Below are positions 16,467 through 24,972 of a stretch of 64,000 nt of DNA, piece after piece. The position numbers and the translations under genes were made by a program. How positions within the stretch are numbered: position 1 is the stretch's first letter; each line of letters begins with the position of its first letter. The notes beneath the pieces are model-generated. The model worked only from the letters and a program-made list of their open reading frames with translations. It did no database searches and had not been told where the DNA came from. Origin of the DNA: Lysinimonas soli (lineage in GTDB: Bacteria > Actinomycetota > Actinomycetes > Actinomycetales > Microbacteriaceae). The DNA is taken from positions 1-64,000 of the forward strand of contig NZ_JBHSMG010000004.1 in assembly GCF_042655435.1 (NCBI RefSeq). The letters are read 5' to 3'.

Positions 16467-17459
16467 CTAGGGAACCATCGAGCCGGTGCGACGAGCATCC
16501 AATCGCAGCCGGATCACGCTCGCGACCACAGCGACGCTCATCGCCAACACGATCACGGCCAACGACACCGGGGTGGAGATCTCGGGAGCCCACTGGACCC
16601 CGTGCCCGCCGTTGATGAACGGCAGCTCGTTGCCGTGCAGGGCGTGGAAGAACAACTTGACGCCGATGAAGCCCAGGATCGCCGCGATGCCGTACTTGAG
16701 GTAGACGAGCTTCTCGACCAGATCGCCGAGCAGGAAGTACAGCTGCCGGAGCCCCATCAGGGCGAAGACGTTGGCGGCGAAGACCAGGAACGCGTTGGTC
16801 GTGATGCCGAAGATCGCCGGGATCGAGTCGAGGGCGAACACCAGGTCGGTGGTGCCGAGGGCGATGAAGACGATGAGGGCCGGGGTGAACAGCCGCCTGC
16901 CGTCGACGGTCGTGCGCAGCTTGGCGCCCTCGAAGGTGTCGGTGATCGCGATGCGCCTGCGCAGGAGGCGGATCAGGCGGTTCTCGGTCTCCTTCTCCTC
17001 GTCGTGACTCGTGACGGCCTGGTTCACCGCCGTGTAGACCAGGAAGAGGCCGAAGAGGTAGAAGATCCAGCTGAAGTGCTCGATGAGCTGGGCGCCGAGC
17101 AGGATGAACACGCCGCGCAGGATCAGCGCCAGCACGATCCCCACCATCAGGATCTCCTGCTGGTACTTCCGCGGTACCGAGAAGCGCCCCATGATCAGCA
17201 GGAACACGAACAGGTTGTCGATCGAGAGGCTGTACTCGGTGAGCCAGCCCGCCACGAACTGGCCCGCGTGATCCGCGTCGCCGAGCACGAACAGCAGCCC
17301 GGCGAAGATCAGCGCCAGCAGCACGTAGAAGGCGATCCAGATGGCCGACTCCCGCGTCGAAGGGATGTGCGGCCGGCGGAAGGCGAGGAAGATGTCGGCG
17401 GCGAGGATCAGCAGGAGCACGCCGAACGACGTGAACTCGAACCAGACGGGGATCTGCAT
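16467..17459 (-). CDS. TerC family membrane protein (Mn2+ export type)
   Basis: A 330-residue polytopic membrane protein with about nine helices. Both acidic signature segments are present, EYSLSIDNLFVFLLI and FALDSIPAIFG, whose Asp residues are thought to bind metal in this family. A cytosolic loop (about 160-195) is rich in charged residues. TerC/Alx relatives export Mn2+ or metallate secreted enzymes. The probable yybP-ykoY riboswitch in its leader supports a manganese role. GGAAGG precedes the ATG. Confidence 0.9.
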   Translation of the reverse strand: MQIPVWFEFTSFGVLLLILAADIFLAFRRPHIPSTRESAIWIAFYVLLALIFAGLLFVLGDADHAGQFVAGWLTEYSLSIDNLFVFLLIMGRFSVPRKYQQEILMVGIVLALILRGVFILLGAQLIEHFSWIFYLFGLFLVYTAVNQAVTSHDEEKETENRLIRLLRRRIAITDTFEGAKLRTTVDGRRLFTPALIVFIALGTTDLVFALDSIPAIFGITTNAFLVFAANVFALMGLRQLYFLLGDLVEKLVYLKYGIAAILGFIGVKLFFHALHGNELPFINGGHGVQWAPEISTPVSLAVIVLAMSVAVVASVIRLRLDARRTGSMVP

Positions 17460-17489
17460 GGGGGGCCTTCCGGACGGGGCATGACGAAT

Positions 17490-17609
17490 GTCCGAACGTC
17501 TCTCCCGCGCCGGCCCGGCGTCTCGACACCGCGGCCCGCGATCGCGACCGGGGCTGCAGCGTCGGAGCCCGTGATGACGGTCGCGATGAGGTGGGATACT
17601 CCCCTTCGC
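17490..17609 (-). ncRNA. Probable yybP-ykoY (manganese) riboswitch before terC
   Basis: The minus-strand leader starts just after a TAGTCT -10 box and contains GGGGAGTATCCC (17593-17604), then a perfect 10-bp stem ATCGCGACCG/CGGTCGCGAT (17579-17588 with 17541-17550), then GGGAGAGACG (17496-17505). GGGGAGUA and this position before TerC genes are characteristic of the yybP-ykoY class. A further CGGAC/GTCCG hairpin overlaps the region just before the ribosome site and could be the expression platform. A covariance-model search was not possible here. Confidence 0.65.
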
Positions 17610-17615
17610 GCGTTC

Positions 17616-17621
17616 AGACTA
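17616..17621 (-). promoter_or_regulatory. -10 element of the terC/riboswitch promoter
   Basis: TAGTCT on the minus strand, about 7 nt before the predicted 5' end of the riboswitch RNA. Confidence 0.45.
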
Positions 17622-17690
17622 GCGGGTCCGGTCGCGTCATCCGGCGTCGACTTGACCTGTTCCTGCGCCGTGCGCACCTCGGCGCGGGGG

Positions 17691-17719
17691 TTGGCGGCGC
17701 CCGGAGCCGGGGCTACAGT
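17691..17719 (+). promoter_or_regulatory. Promoter of the 2TM gene
   Basis: TTGGCG, 17-bp spacer, TACAGT, then 7 nt to the ATG at 17727. This is a leaderless arrangement. Confidence 0.5.
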
Positions 17720-17726
17720 CGGTGCC

Positions 17727-18002
17727 ATGACCGACGCCGACCGCAACCTCGCCCGCAAGAGGATCAAGGCTCGTCGCGAGTTCTGGAGCATGCTCGCGAT
17801 CTTCATCGTCATCAGCCTGCTGCTGACGGCGATCTGGTTCATGACCACCGGAGGCACCGGCTACTTCTGGCCGATCTGGCCGCTCTTCGGTTTCGCGATC
17901 GCCACGGTGTTCGGAGCGTTGAACGCCTTCGGCATCATCAACCGCGAAGTCACCGAGGCCGACATCGACGCCGAGCTGGAGCGACGCAACCGCAAGAGCT
18001 AG
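17727..18002 (+). CDS. 2TM domain-containing membrane protein
   Basis: A 91-residue protein of unknown function. The N-terminus is basic and helical (RNLARKRIKARREFW), followed by two transmembrane helices (about 22-43 and 49-71) and a charged C-terminal tail. This matches the small 2TM family, which is sometimes fused to regulators. It stands alone between terC (divergent) and a regulator (convergent). No catalytic residues are evident. Confidence 0.75.
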   Translation: MTDADRNLARKRIKARREFWSMLAIFIVISLLLTAIWFMTTGGTGYFWPIWPLFGFAIATVFGALNAFGIINREVTEADIDAELERRNRKS

Positions 18003-18045
18003 GGACGCTACCTGAGGAACCCGGCTGCGCGATAACAGGAGGCGC

Positions 18046-18846
18046 CTAGTCGAAGAACCAGGCCCGTTTGTCGGCGATGCCGCGCCCCCCTTTGTTCTTG
18101 GACGACGTGGTCTTCGCCGCGCTCCCGACCGAGGAGTAGAGAGTCCAAAGGTGCGTGACCGCAGCGCGACGGCTCGCCACCGGGTCGTGAGAGGTGATGG
18201 CGTTGGCGATGGCATCGTGGGTGGTGCCCGAGCGGTGCGCGGACGCGGGAATCGCCAGGGACATCCGACGGAACTCGCGAAGCCCGGGCACCAGCATGGA
18301 GTACAGCTGGTTGATCAGCGAGTTATGTGCGGCGAGCACGAGCGCATCATGAAAACGCTCGTCGGTGTCGATGAGGGCATCGATCTCGGCAGCGGAGCGA
18401 TGCGCCTGGGAGGCGGCGTGCAGCCTGGCGATGTCATCGGATGTCGCACGCTCGGCCGCGAGCCCCGCGGCCGCGATCTCTAGCGACATCCTGGCCTCGA
18501 ACAACTCGGTCACTTCGAACTCGTTCTCGGCGCACCATTTGACGAAGGAGTGCACCGGCTCCATCCGGTTGCCCTCGACGATGAAGGTGCCGACACCTTT
18601 TCGTACCTCCAGCACGCCGAACGCCTTCAGCTTCTGAATGGCCTCCCGCAGCGAGGTGCGCCCGACTCCGAGCTGCTTTGCCAGCTCGATCTCGATCGGC
18701 AACTGCTCGCCAGGAGTCAACCTCCCTTCGTTGATCGCAGAGAGCAGGGTCTCTGCGATCATGTCGGGAAGCGATCGGCGGTCGCGCGGAGTGCCGAAGA
18801 GAATCGCCGTGTCGATGTCGGCGCTCATCGCGTCGGCCAGAGCCAA
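18046..18846 (-). CDS. FadR-type GntR transcriptional regulator
   Basis: A 266-residue DNA-binding regulator. The N-terminal winged helix (about 30-95) carries LPIEIELAKQLGVGRTSLREAIQKL. The C-terminal FCD ligand domain keeps the usual metal-type residues in DERFHDAL, THDAIA and AAVTHL. It is divergent from the ten-gene catabolic operon that follows and is the obvious candidate repressor of it. Two copies of a GTCTGA-NN-TCAGAC-like site lie in the 373-bp gap. The start could be the ATG at 18828 instead. The effector is unknown. Confidence 0.88.
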   Translation of the reverse strand: MALADAMSADIDTAILFGTPRDRRSLPDMIAETLLSAINEGRLTPGEQLPIEIELAKQLGVGRTSLREAIQKLKAFGVLEVRKGVGTFIVEGNRMEPVHSFVKWCAENEFEVTELFEARMSLEIAAAGLAAERATSDDIARLHAASQAHRSAAEIDALIDTDERFHDALVLAAHNSLINQLYSMLVPGLREFRRMSLAIPASAHRSGTTHDAIANAITSHDPVASRRAAVTHLWTLYSSVGSAAKTTSSKNKGGRGIADKRAWFFD

Positions 18847-19002
18847 CAGCGGGGAGAGCCCGCCAGCATCCCGTCACGAACCATTCGTTCTCCCCATCTC
18901 CGCTGTCCGGGGGTCGACCCCGCCACAAGCTCTAGCGTGCGATGGTAACAGGGGGTTCCGCACTGCAGAACGCCGTCCTCGCGAACGCCCAATGTGAACA
19001 CC

Positions 19003-19022
19003 GTGTAACTGTCGTGTTACAC
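19003..19022. promoter_or_regulatory. Inverted repeat in the divergent control region
   Basis: GTGTAAC and GTTACAC form perfect 7-bp arms around a 6-nt centre, just upstream of the operon promoter. It could be an activator site or a second regulator's operator. It does not resemble the 14-bp motif downstream. Confidence 0.4.
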
Positions 19023-19035
19023 CGGCTCGTGTCGG

Positions 19036-19064
19036 TTGACTGATGTCAGACATCTCAATAACCT
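19036..19064 (+). promoter_or_regulatory. Promoter of the catabolic operon with embedded operator
   Basis: TTGACT, 17-bp spacer, TAACCT. The spacer contains the operator-like GACTGATGTCAGAC (19038-19051), so a bound FadR-type protein would block RNA polymerase. It predicts a 5' leader of about 150 nt. Confidence 0.55.
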
Positions 19065-19171
19065 GGCCACACCCGGCCGGTGTTACGCAAGCGTTCGCGC
19101 CCTGTTCATCGCCAATGGGTGAACACCGCCGCTCACCGCTCGCCCCCTGTGTCGAGCGACAGTCAGTTGTT

Positions 19172-19185
19172 GTCTGATGTCAGAC
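19172..19185. promoter_or_regulatory. Second operator-like palindrome
   Basis: GTCTGATGTCAGAC has perfect 6-bp arms around TG. It matches the promoter-embedded copy at 13 of 14 positions and lies 34 bp before the first structural gene, as expected for a roadblock or looping site. Confidence 0.55.
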
Positions 19186-19219
19186 TGCATCCCCCGATAC
19201 CGCAAGGACTTCTCCCCGA

Positions 19220-20182
19220 ATGACGACCTCCCCCTTTGTCTTCTCGACGGACCGCATCGAAGCGGGCCGAGGGCCGTCACTCGTGGTTGCCCACGGTGGC
19301 GTCGACATGGAGCCGGTCGACGCCACATTCCTCTCGCTCGAGGCCGCGACGACGGCAGCCCTCGCGGAACTCGCTCGCGGCACCGACGGGATCACCGCCG
19401 CGCTCGCCTCGGTCGCCGTGCTTGAAGATGATCCACGGTTCAACGCCGGTTACGGCTCGGTGCTCACCCGCGCCATGACCGTCGAGACCGACGGGGCGGT
19501 CTCGTCCGGCCGCACCGGCCGCTTCGCGGGGGTCGGCGCTGTCCCCGGCATTCGCCGGCCCGCGGCGCTCGCGCACCGAATCATGCAGCAGGAGGAAGTG
19601 GTGCTGCTGGTCGGCACCCAGGCGGCGGAGTACGCGGCGTCGCTCGGCATCGAAATCGAGGATCTGGTGACCCCCGAGCAGTTGCAGGCTCTGCGAACGC
19701 AGACCGACGACCCACTGACCAGCGTGTTCACCGGCAGAGGAATCCCGAGCGAGACCGTTGGATGCCTCACAATCGATCGTCTGGGTGAGGTCAGCAGCGC
19801 ATCCAGCACAGGCGGCCTGCTGGGCAAACCGCCGGGCCGGGTCGGAGATGCATGCATCCCGGGCGGCGGCTACTGGACCGACGAGCGCTTCGGCGTGCTC
19901 TGTTCCGGCTCCGGCGAGGCCGCGATGAGCATCAACCTCGCGAGGACTGTCGCAACGCGGGCGGTCGAAGAGGGACTGGCGAGTGCCCTCGAGAACTCGC
20001 TTCGGGCGGTCACCCGCTCGGGCCGTGCTGTCTGCGCGATCGTCGCGGTCGACGCCCTCACGGGCGAGGTGATGACGATGCACAACGGGTCCAGCTTCCC
20101 TGTGTCGGTCCGTAACGATCGGGCGACATACCGACTCGGCGACCCGACCCGCGAGCAGAGCGACGAACGGTCCCGCCGATGA
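19220..20182 (+). CDS. Isoaspartyl peptidase/L-asparaginase family Ntn-hydrolase
   Basis: A 320-residue N-terminal-nucleophile hydrolase of the plant-type asparaginase / isoaspartyl dipeptidase / glycosylasparaginase family. The family matures by self-cleavage before a Thr. Here SETVGCLTIDR places that nucleophile at Thr179, followed by SASSTGGLLGKPPGRVGDACIPGGGYW, the substrate-binding segment. The usual Gly before the Thr is Glu, which is unusual. AAGGA precedes the ATG. It is the first gene of the operon and overlaps the permease by 4 bp. It probably cleaves a beta-aspartyl or related amide, but the substrate is unknown. Confidence 0.85.
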   Translation: MTTSPFVFSTDRIEAGRGPSLVVAHGGVDMEPVDATFLSLEAATTAALAELARGTDGITAALASVAVLEDDPRFNAGYGSVLTRAMTVETDGAVSSGRTGRFAGVGAVPGIRRPAALAHRIMQQEEVVLLVGTQAAEYAASLGIEIEDLVTPEQLQALRTQTDDPLTSVFTGRGIPSETVGCLTIDRLGEVSSASSTGGLLGKPPGRVGDACIPGGGYWTDERFGVLCSGSGEAAMSINLARTVATRAVEEGLASALENSLRAVTRSGRAVCAIVAVDALTGEVMTMHNGSSFPVSVRNDRATYRLGDPTREQSDERSRR

Positions 20183-21132
20183 CGATGACGACCCGCAGAA
20201 CGACGGACCGGGTGCGCTCCGGGGTCGAGGCCGCGCTCGCGGGCAAGGGCATCTTCATCGCCCTCGCCGTGATCCTCGTCGTGGCCGCCGTGCTGGCACC
20301 CAACTTCTATGCGCAGGTGAACATCGCGAACACGCTGCGCCGTGCATCGATTCTGGGTCTCCTGACGATCGGGCAGTTCCTGGTGCTCACGGTCCGCGGG
20401 GTCGATCTCTCCGTTGCGGCCATGGTCGGCGTGACCGCCGTGGCCATCACCACCTCGGGCAATATCGCAATCGGATTGCTCATCGCGCTGGGCATCGCTG
20501 GTGCAGTCGGCGCGGCCAACTCCTGGCTCGTGGTTCGGCGATCCGTCCCCGCGTTCGTCGCGACATTCGGCACGGCACTGGTGCTCGAAGGCGGCAAGCT
20601 GCTCTGGACGCGCGGGGCGCTGAGCGCCGAATCCCCCGCACCCCTGGTCGACCTCGCCCGAGCTTCGCTGGGGCCCGTACCGCTGCCGGTCATCCTCTGG
20701 ATCGTGGCGACGGTCGCGGCAGTGGCGTGGACGCAGCGCACCGTCTCCGGGCGTCGCTTCGTGCTCTCGGGCGCCAACCCGCGAATGACCCGGCTGTCGG
20801 GCATCGGCGTCGGCGGCAAGGTGTGGCTCGCCTTCACTCTCGCCGCGGTGCTCGCCGTGCTCAGCGGAGCGCTATTGGTCGGCTTCTCCGGCTATGTGGA
20901 TCAGAACGTCGGCGCCGGGATGGAACTCGACTCGATCACGGCCGCCCTGCTCGGTGGTGCCCGATTCAAGGGCGCGGAGGGATCGTTCGTCGCCGCGATG
21001 GGTGGGGTGCTCGTGCTCGGTGCGATGTCCACTCTGATCGTGGTCCTCGGATTCCCCCCCCAGATCCAAGACGTCGCGAAGGGCGTGGTGCTCATCCTCG
21101 CTCTCACATTGCACTGGCCGCGACGGCGCTGA
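20179..21132 (+). CDS. Ribose-type ABC transporter permease (first)
   Basis: A 317-residue membrane subunit of the CUT2/RbsC family with about nine hydrophobic helices. GVDLSVAAMVGVTA and GSFVAAMGGVLVLGAMS are typical of the sugar/AI-2/nucleoside branch. It is coupled to the preceding gene by overlapping stop and start codons. With the second permease at 23959 it probably forms a heterodimeric channel, as in LsrC/LsrD. Confidence 0.9.
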   Translation: MTMTTRRTTDRVRSGVEAALAGKGIFIALAVILVVAAVLAPNFYAQVNIANTLRRASILGLLTIGQFLVLTVRGVDLSVAAMVGVTAVAITTSGNIAIGLLIALGIAGAVGAANSWLVVRRSVPAFVATFGTALVLEGGKLLWTRGALSAESPAPLVDLARASLGPVPLPVILWIVATVAAVAWTQRTVSGRRFVLSGANPRMTRLSGIGVGGKVWLAFTLAAVLAVLSGALLVGFSGYVDQNVGAGMELDSITAALLGGARFKGAEGSFVAAMGGVLVLGAMSTLIVVLGFPPQIQDVAKGVVLILALTLHWPRRR

Positions 21133-21182
21133 GTACCCGCCCCAGGACCAACCCATCGAAGCACCAAGGAGGAAGAGGAAAC

Positions 21183-22361
21183 ATGAATAAGCCCAACCCC
21201 GCCGCGCGGAAGTTCTTCGCGATGGCCGTGGCAGGACTCGCCGTGCTGGGAATGGCCGGCTGCTCCACACCCGCAGCCGACAGCACCCCCACGTCGGCGG
21301 CAGCGAAGAACCCGGTCAAGGTCGATTCGAACGGCCGCCCCATCCTGACCGACGACTACTCCAAACAGGTCGCCGCCGCGGCCGGCGTGGAGGTCGACAC
21401 CACCAAGTTCAAGAAGACCGCGCCATACAACATCGCAGCGATCGTGCAGGGCCCGACCAACGGTTGGGGCACCACCTTCGACGCCGTGATGAAAGACGAG
21501 TTCACGAAGTCGGGCAAGGTCGGCAACCTCATGTACGTGCCGTGGAACTTCCAGACCGACAACCAGGTGAAGGGCGTCGAGGACGCGATCGCGGCCCATG
21601 TGGATGCGATCATGCTCACGTCCCTGTCGCGCGCCGGGCTGGTCTCGGCCGTCGAGCGCGCCACGGCGGCAGGCATCCCGGTGATCACCTGCATGGCGGG
21701 CGTGCAGAGCACCGCGTACACGGCAGAGGTGAGCCGCAACATCCCGCAGATGGGGTTCTCGAGCGCGGATGCCATCGCGCAGCAGCTGCACGGCACCGGC
21801 AAGGTCGTGATGCTGAACGGCATCGCGGGGGCTGACGCCGCCGAGTTCTGGAAGTCGGGCGCCGAGGCGGCCTTCAAGCAGTACCCGGGCATCACGATCG
21901 TCAGCCAGCAGTACGCGGACTGGTCGGCGGCGAAGGCGATGGACGTCATGCGCACCGTGATCGCGCAGCACCCCGATGCCAACGCGGTGTGGGTCGGTGG
22001 GCTCGAGATGGGGCCGTCGGTCATCCAGGCCTACAAGGAAGCGGGCATGACCGTTCCACTGATCGGCGGCACCAACCCCACCAACGGGTTCCTTCGTCTC
22101 GCCATTCAGGACAAGCTCAAGTTCAACGTCTCGCCGTTCCCCCCGGCGGCGGCGAAGGAGTGCGTCGACACCGTCTTCAAGGTGCTGAACGGCCAGAAGG
22201 TCGCCAAGTACACCGACGTCATCGACACCATGAAGGGCGTCGCGCCGTACAGCCAGGCGGACGCGTCGAAGTGGTACGAGCCGGCCTTCAACGACGACTA
22301 CATCGGCCCGAAGGTCGCAAGCGACGCGGTCTATCTCGCCGCCGGGTTCGGCAAGAAGTAA
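21183..22361 (+). CDS. ABC transporter substrate-binding lipoprotein (ribose type)
   Basis: A 392-residue periplasmic-binding-protein-like lipoprotein. The signal has KFFAMAVAGLAVLGMAGC, a lipobox with Cys27, followed by a Thr/Ala linker and a two-lobe fold related to peripla_BP_4. GGAGGAAGAGG precedes the ATG. The chain is longer than RbsB because of a 60-residue N-terminal segment. The ligand cannot be read from sequence. The operon context argues for an amide-containing or acylated compound rather than a plain sugar. Confidence 0.9.
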   Translation: MNKPNPAARKFFAMAVAGLAVLGMAGCSTPAADSTPTSAAAKNPVKVDSNGRPILTDDYSKQVAAAAGVEVDTTKFKKTAPYNIAAIVQGPTNGWGTTFDAVMKDEFTKSGKVGNLMYVPWNFQTDNQVKGVEDAIAAHVDAIMLTSLSRAGLVSAVERATAAGIPVITCMAGVQSTAYTAEVSRNIPQMGFSSADAIAQQLHGTGKVVMLNGIAGADAAEFWKSGAEAAFKQYPGITIVSQQYADWSAAKAMDVMRTVIAQHPDANAVWVGGLEMGPSVIQAYKEAGMTVPLIGGTNPTNGFLRLAIQDKLKFNVSPFPPAAAKECVDTVFKVLNGQKVAKYTDVIDTMKGVAPYSQADASKWYEPAFNDDYIGPKVASDAVYLAAGFGKK

Positions 22362-22374
22362 CTCGGTTCCCACG

Positions 22375-22406
22375 GATGGGGCCCCTCGCATCTGAGGGGC
22401 CCCATC
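22375..22406 (+). other. Perfect 13-bp hairpin between binding protein and ATPase genes
   Basis: GATGGGGCCCCTC and GAGGGGCCCCATC pair fully around the loop GCATCT. No U-tract follows. In importer operons such structures usually protect or partly terminate mRNA, so that the binding protein is made in excess over the ATPase and permease. Confidence 0.7.
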
Positions 22407-22435
22407 CTGAGGCAGACGGCGGAAAGGAGACAACG

Positions 22436-23962
22436 ATGGCGACGATCCCGGCGATCGAACTGGACGGCATCACGAAGAGCTACGGATCGGTGACGGCCCT
22501 CGACCACGTTGGCCTGACAGTGCTTCCCGGTGAGGTGCACGCCCTGATGGGCGAGAACGGAGCTGGAAAGTCCACCCTGATGAAGGTGCTCAGCGGAACG
22601 CTGCAGCCGGACTCGGGAACCGTCAAGGTCTTCGGCGAGACGGTCGACACCCGCTCGTACTCCCCCAAGGTCGCCCACCGACTCGGGGTCGCCATCGTGC
22701 ATCAGGAGTTCTCCCTGATCCCGTCGCTCACGGTGACCCAGAACATCTTCCTCGGCATCGAGTCGACTCGCTTCGGTCTGCTCGCCCGCAGCAGGATGAC
22801 GGCGAAGGCCGCGGAGCTGCTGAAGCGGGTGCACTCGCGGGTCTCCCCTCACGCGCTCGTGGAAACACTCAGCATCGCCGAGGCGCAACTCGTCGAAATC
22901 GCCAAGGCGCTCGCTAGCGACGTCAAGATCATCGCGTTGGACGAGCCGTCGGCGGTGCTCTCCGGCGCAGAGCTCGATTCGTTGTTCACCGTCATTCGGG
23001 ATCTGGCGGCGAGCGATGTCGCCGTACTCTACGTCAGCCATCGCATCGACGAAGTCTTCACCCTGTGCAGCCGCTATTCGGTGCTCAAGGACGGGCGCAA
23101 CACCGGCACCGGTCGCATCGACGAGATCGACGCCGACACACTCATCTCGCTCATGGTCGGGCGCAGCGTCTCGCAGTTGTTCCCCGAGTCGAACCGCCAC
23201 ATCGGCGAGATCGTGCTCGAAGCTCGGCAGCTGGAGATCGAGGGGCTCGCCGCGCCGGTGAGCCTGCGCCTGCACGCCGGGGAGATCGTCGGACTGGCCG
23301 GGCTGCAGGGTTCGGGCAGAACGCGACTGGCGCGCGGTCTGTTCGGCGACATCCCCTCCACGGGAGGGCTGAGGGTCGGCTCGCGCGACGTCGCTTTGTC
23401 CAAGCCCTCCGACGGGATGAAGCACGGAGTCGCCTACCTCCCCGAAGACCGCAAGGGCCTCGGCCTTGCGCTCGGTAAGCCGGTGGGAATCAACATCTCC
23501 ATGCTCGCCTGGAGGCGGCTGAGGTCACGCCTGTTGACCATCGACCGCGATGGGGAGCGTTCCCTCATCCGATCAGCCATCGAGAAGCTGTCGATCAAGA
23601 CCGATCCCTCGGGAAAGGCCCCGGTCGCGACCTTGTCCGGAGGCAACCAGCAGAAGGTCGTTATCGCGAAATGGCTTGAACTGCTTCCCGATGTCGTGAT
23701 CTTCGATGAGCCGACGCGGGGAATCGACGTCGGGTCGAAGGAGCAGATCTACCTGATCCTGCGAGAGCTCGCGGATTCGGGCAAGGCGGTGCTGCTGATC
23801 TCGTCCGAGCTCATCGAGGTGATCGGGCTCTCCGACCGCATCCTCGTCATGGCCGACGGGGAACTGGTCGGCGAGCTGTCCGAAGCGACGACGGGAGAAG
23901 AGGACATCATGCGGCTCATCACCTCACACACTCCGGTCGGGAAGGCCACGGCACGCCCATGA
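22436..23962 (+). CDS. Ribose-type ABC transporter ATPase (two nucleotide-binding domains)
   Basis: A 508-residue RbsA/MglA-like protein. Domain 1 has Walker A GENGAGKST with Lys45 and Walker B IIALDEPSAVLS. Domain 2 has a degenerate P-loop (GLQGSGRTRLARGLFG), an intact signature LSGGNQQKVVIAKW and DEPTRGIDVGSKEQIY. This asymmetry is normal for the family. GGAAAGGAG precedes the ATG. The 3' end overlaps the next permease by 4 bp. Confidence 0.92.
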   Translation: MATIPAIELDGITKSYGSVTALDHVGLTVLPGEVHALMGENGAGKSTLMKVLSGTLQPDSGTVKVFGETVDTRSYSPKVAHRLGVAIVHQEFSLIPSLTVTQNIFLGIESTRFGLLARSRMTAKAAELLKRVHSRVSPHALVETLSIAEAQLVEIAKALASDVKIIALDEPSAVLSGAELDSLFTVIRDLAASDVAVLYVSHRIDEVFTLCSRYSVLKDGRNTGTGRIDEIDADTLISLMVGRSVSQLFPESNRHIGEIVLEARQLEIEGLAAPVSLRLHAGEIVGLAGLQGSGRTRLARGLFGDIPSTGGLRVGSRDVALSKPSDGMKHGVAYLPEDRKGLGLALGKPVGINISMLAWRRLRSRLLTIDRDGERSLIRSAIEKLSIKTDPSGKAPVATLSGGNQQKVVIAKWLELLPDVVIFDEPTRGIDVGSKEQIYLILRELADSGKAVLLISSELIEVIGLSDRILVMADGELVGELSEATTGEEDIMRLITSHTPVGKATARP

Positions 23963-24972
23963 GAACCCTCAGCGAACGGGTCGCAAAGTACGCCGGAAGC
24001 GGCATCGTCGTCTGGCTCGTCGTGACGATCCTGCTCGTCATCGCCTTCAGCTTCGCGAAGGGATTCGCGACACCCGAGAATCTGACGAGCGTCAGCCGGC
24101 AGGGCGCGGTGCTCGCCCTGGTCGCGCTCGCGCAGTTCTTCGTCGTGCTGGTCGGCCACGTCGACTTGTCGATCGCTGCGAATGCCAAACTGGCTGCGCT
24201 CCTCGCGGCCATCGTGATGGACGGCACCGACCGCAACCTCCTCACCGGGGCGCTTGTCGCGATTCTGATCGGCGTCGCCGTCGGAACCCTCAATGCGATC
24301 GTCGTCGTCGCCCTCAAGGTCGAGTCGTTCATCGCGACCCTCGGCACCGCCGCGATCGTCCAAGGGGTCGCCCTGTTCGTCGCTCCGACGCCGGTCGGCA
24401 AGAGCTCGCCCGCGCTGGTGCAGTTCTACGGCGCTCAGGTTTTCGGTGGGATCTACCTCGTCGTGCTGGTCGTCGCACTGCTCTGGGGTGTCAGCTGGCT
24501 CGCTCTGCGGAGAACGGTATGGGGCGGCCACGTCTTCGCCGTAGGTGGCGACCCGGCCGTCGCGGCACTCAGCGGAGTGCGCAGCTCGCGCATCATGATC
24601 AGCTCGTTCCTGACCAGCGGTGTGCTCGGCGCGCTGGCCGGCCTTCTCATTCTGGCGACCTCGGGGGTCGGCGATCCGACTGCGGCCGAAGGTCTGCAAT
24701 TCACCACCCTCGCCGTCGTTGTCATCGGCGGGGCCAGCCTCGCCGGTGGTCGCGGCACACTGATCGGCTTGCTCGGCGGCGTCGTGCTGTTCGCACTGCT
24801 GGGTAACGTCTTCAATCTGCTGCACGTCGACGTGTGGTACCAGGAACTGTTGCGCGGCCTGATCATCCTGCTCGCCGCCGCGATGTTCGTGAGCCGGGTC
24901 GCGAAGCGACGACGCTCGAAGAAGAAACCCGATGCCGAACGCCGGCCAACGAGAGAAAAGGTGGATGCCTGA
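23959..24972 (+). CDS. Ribose-type ABC transporter permease (second)
   Basis: A 337-residue RbsC-family membrane protein, diverged from the first permease. Its signatures are LVGHVDLSIAANAKLAALLA and VVVIGGASLAGGRGTLIGLLGGV. It ends in a Lys/Arg-rich cytosolic tail. The stop codon overlaps the next start codon (TGATG), continuing the coupled operon. Confidence 0.9.
   Translation: MRTLSERVAKYAGSGIVVWLVVTILLVIAFSFAKGFATPENLTSVSRQGAVLALVALAQFFVVLVGHVDLSIAANAKLAALLAAIVMDGTDRNLLTGALVAILIGVAVGTLNAIVVVALKVESFIATLGTAAIVQGVALFVAPTPVGKSSPALVQFYGAQVFGGIYLVVLVVALLWGVSWLALRRTVWGGHVFAVGGDPAVAALSGVRSSRIMISSFLTSGVLGALAGLLILATSGVGDPTAAEGLQFTTLAVVVIGGASLAGGRGTLIGLLGGVVLFALLGNVFNLLHVDVWYQELLRGLIILLAAAMFVSRVAKRRRSKKKPDAERRPTREKVDA

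Noticed and set aside
17408..17857. A minus-strand coding frame running from inside terC through its leader
   Set aside because: The frame coincides with the predicted riboswitch and has no protein-family signal, so the RNA structure explains the constraint.
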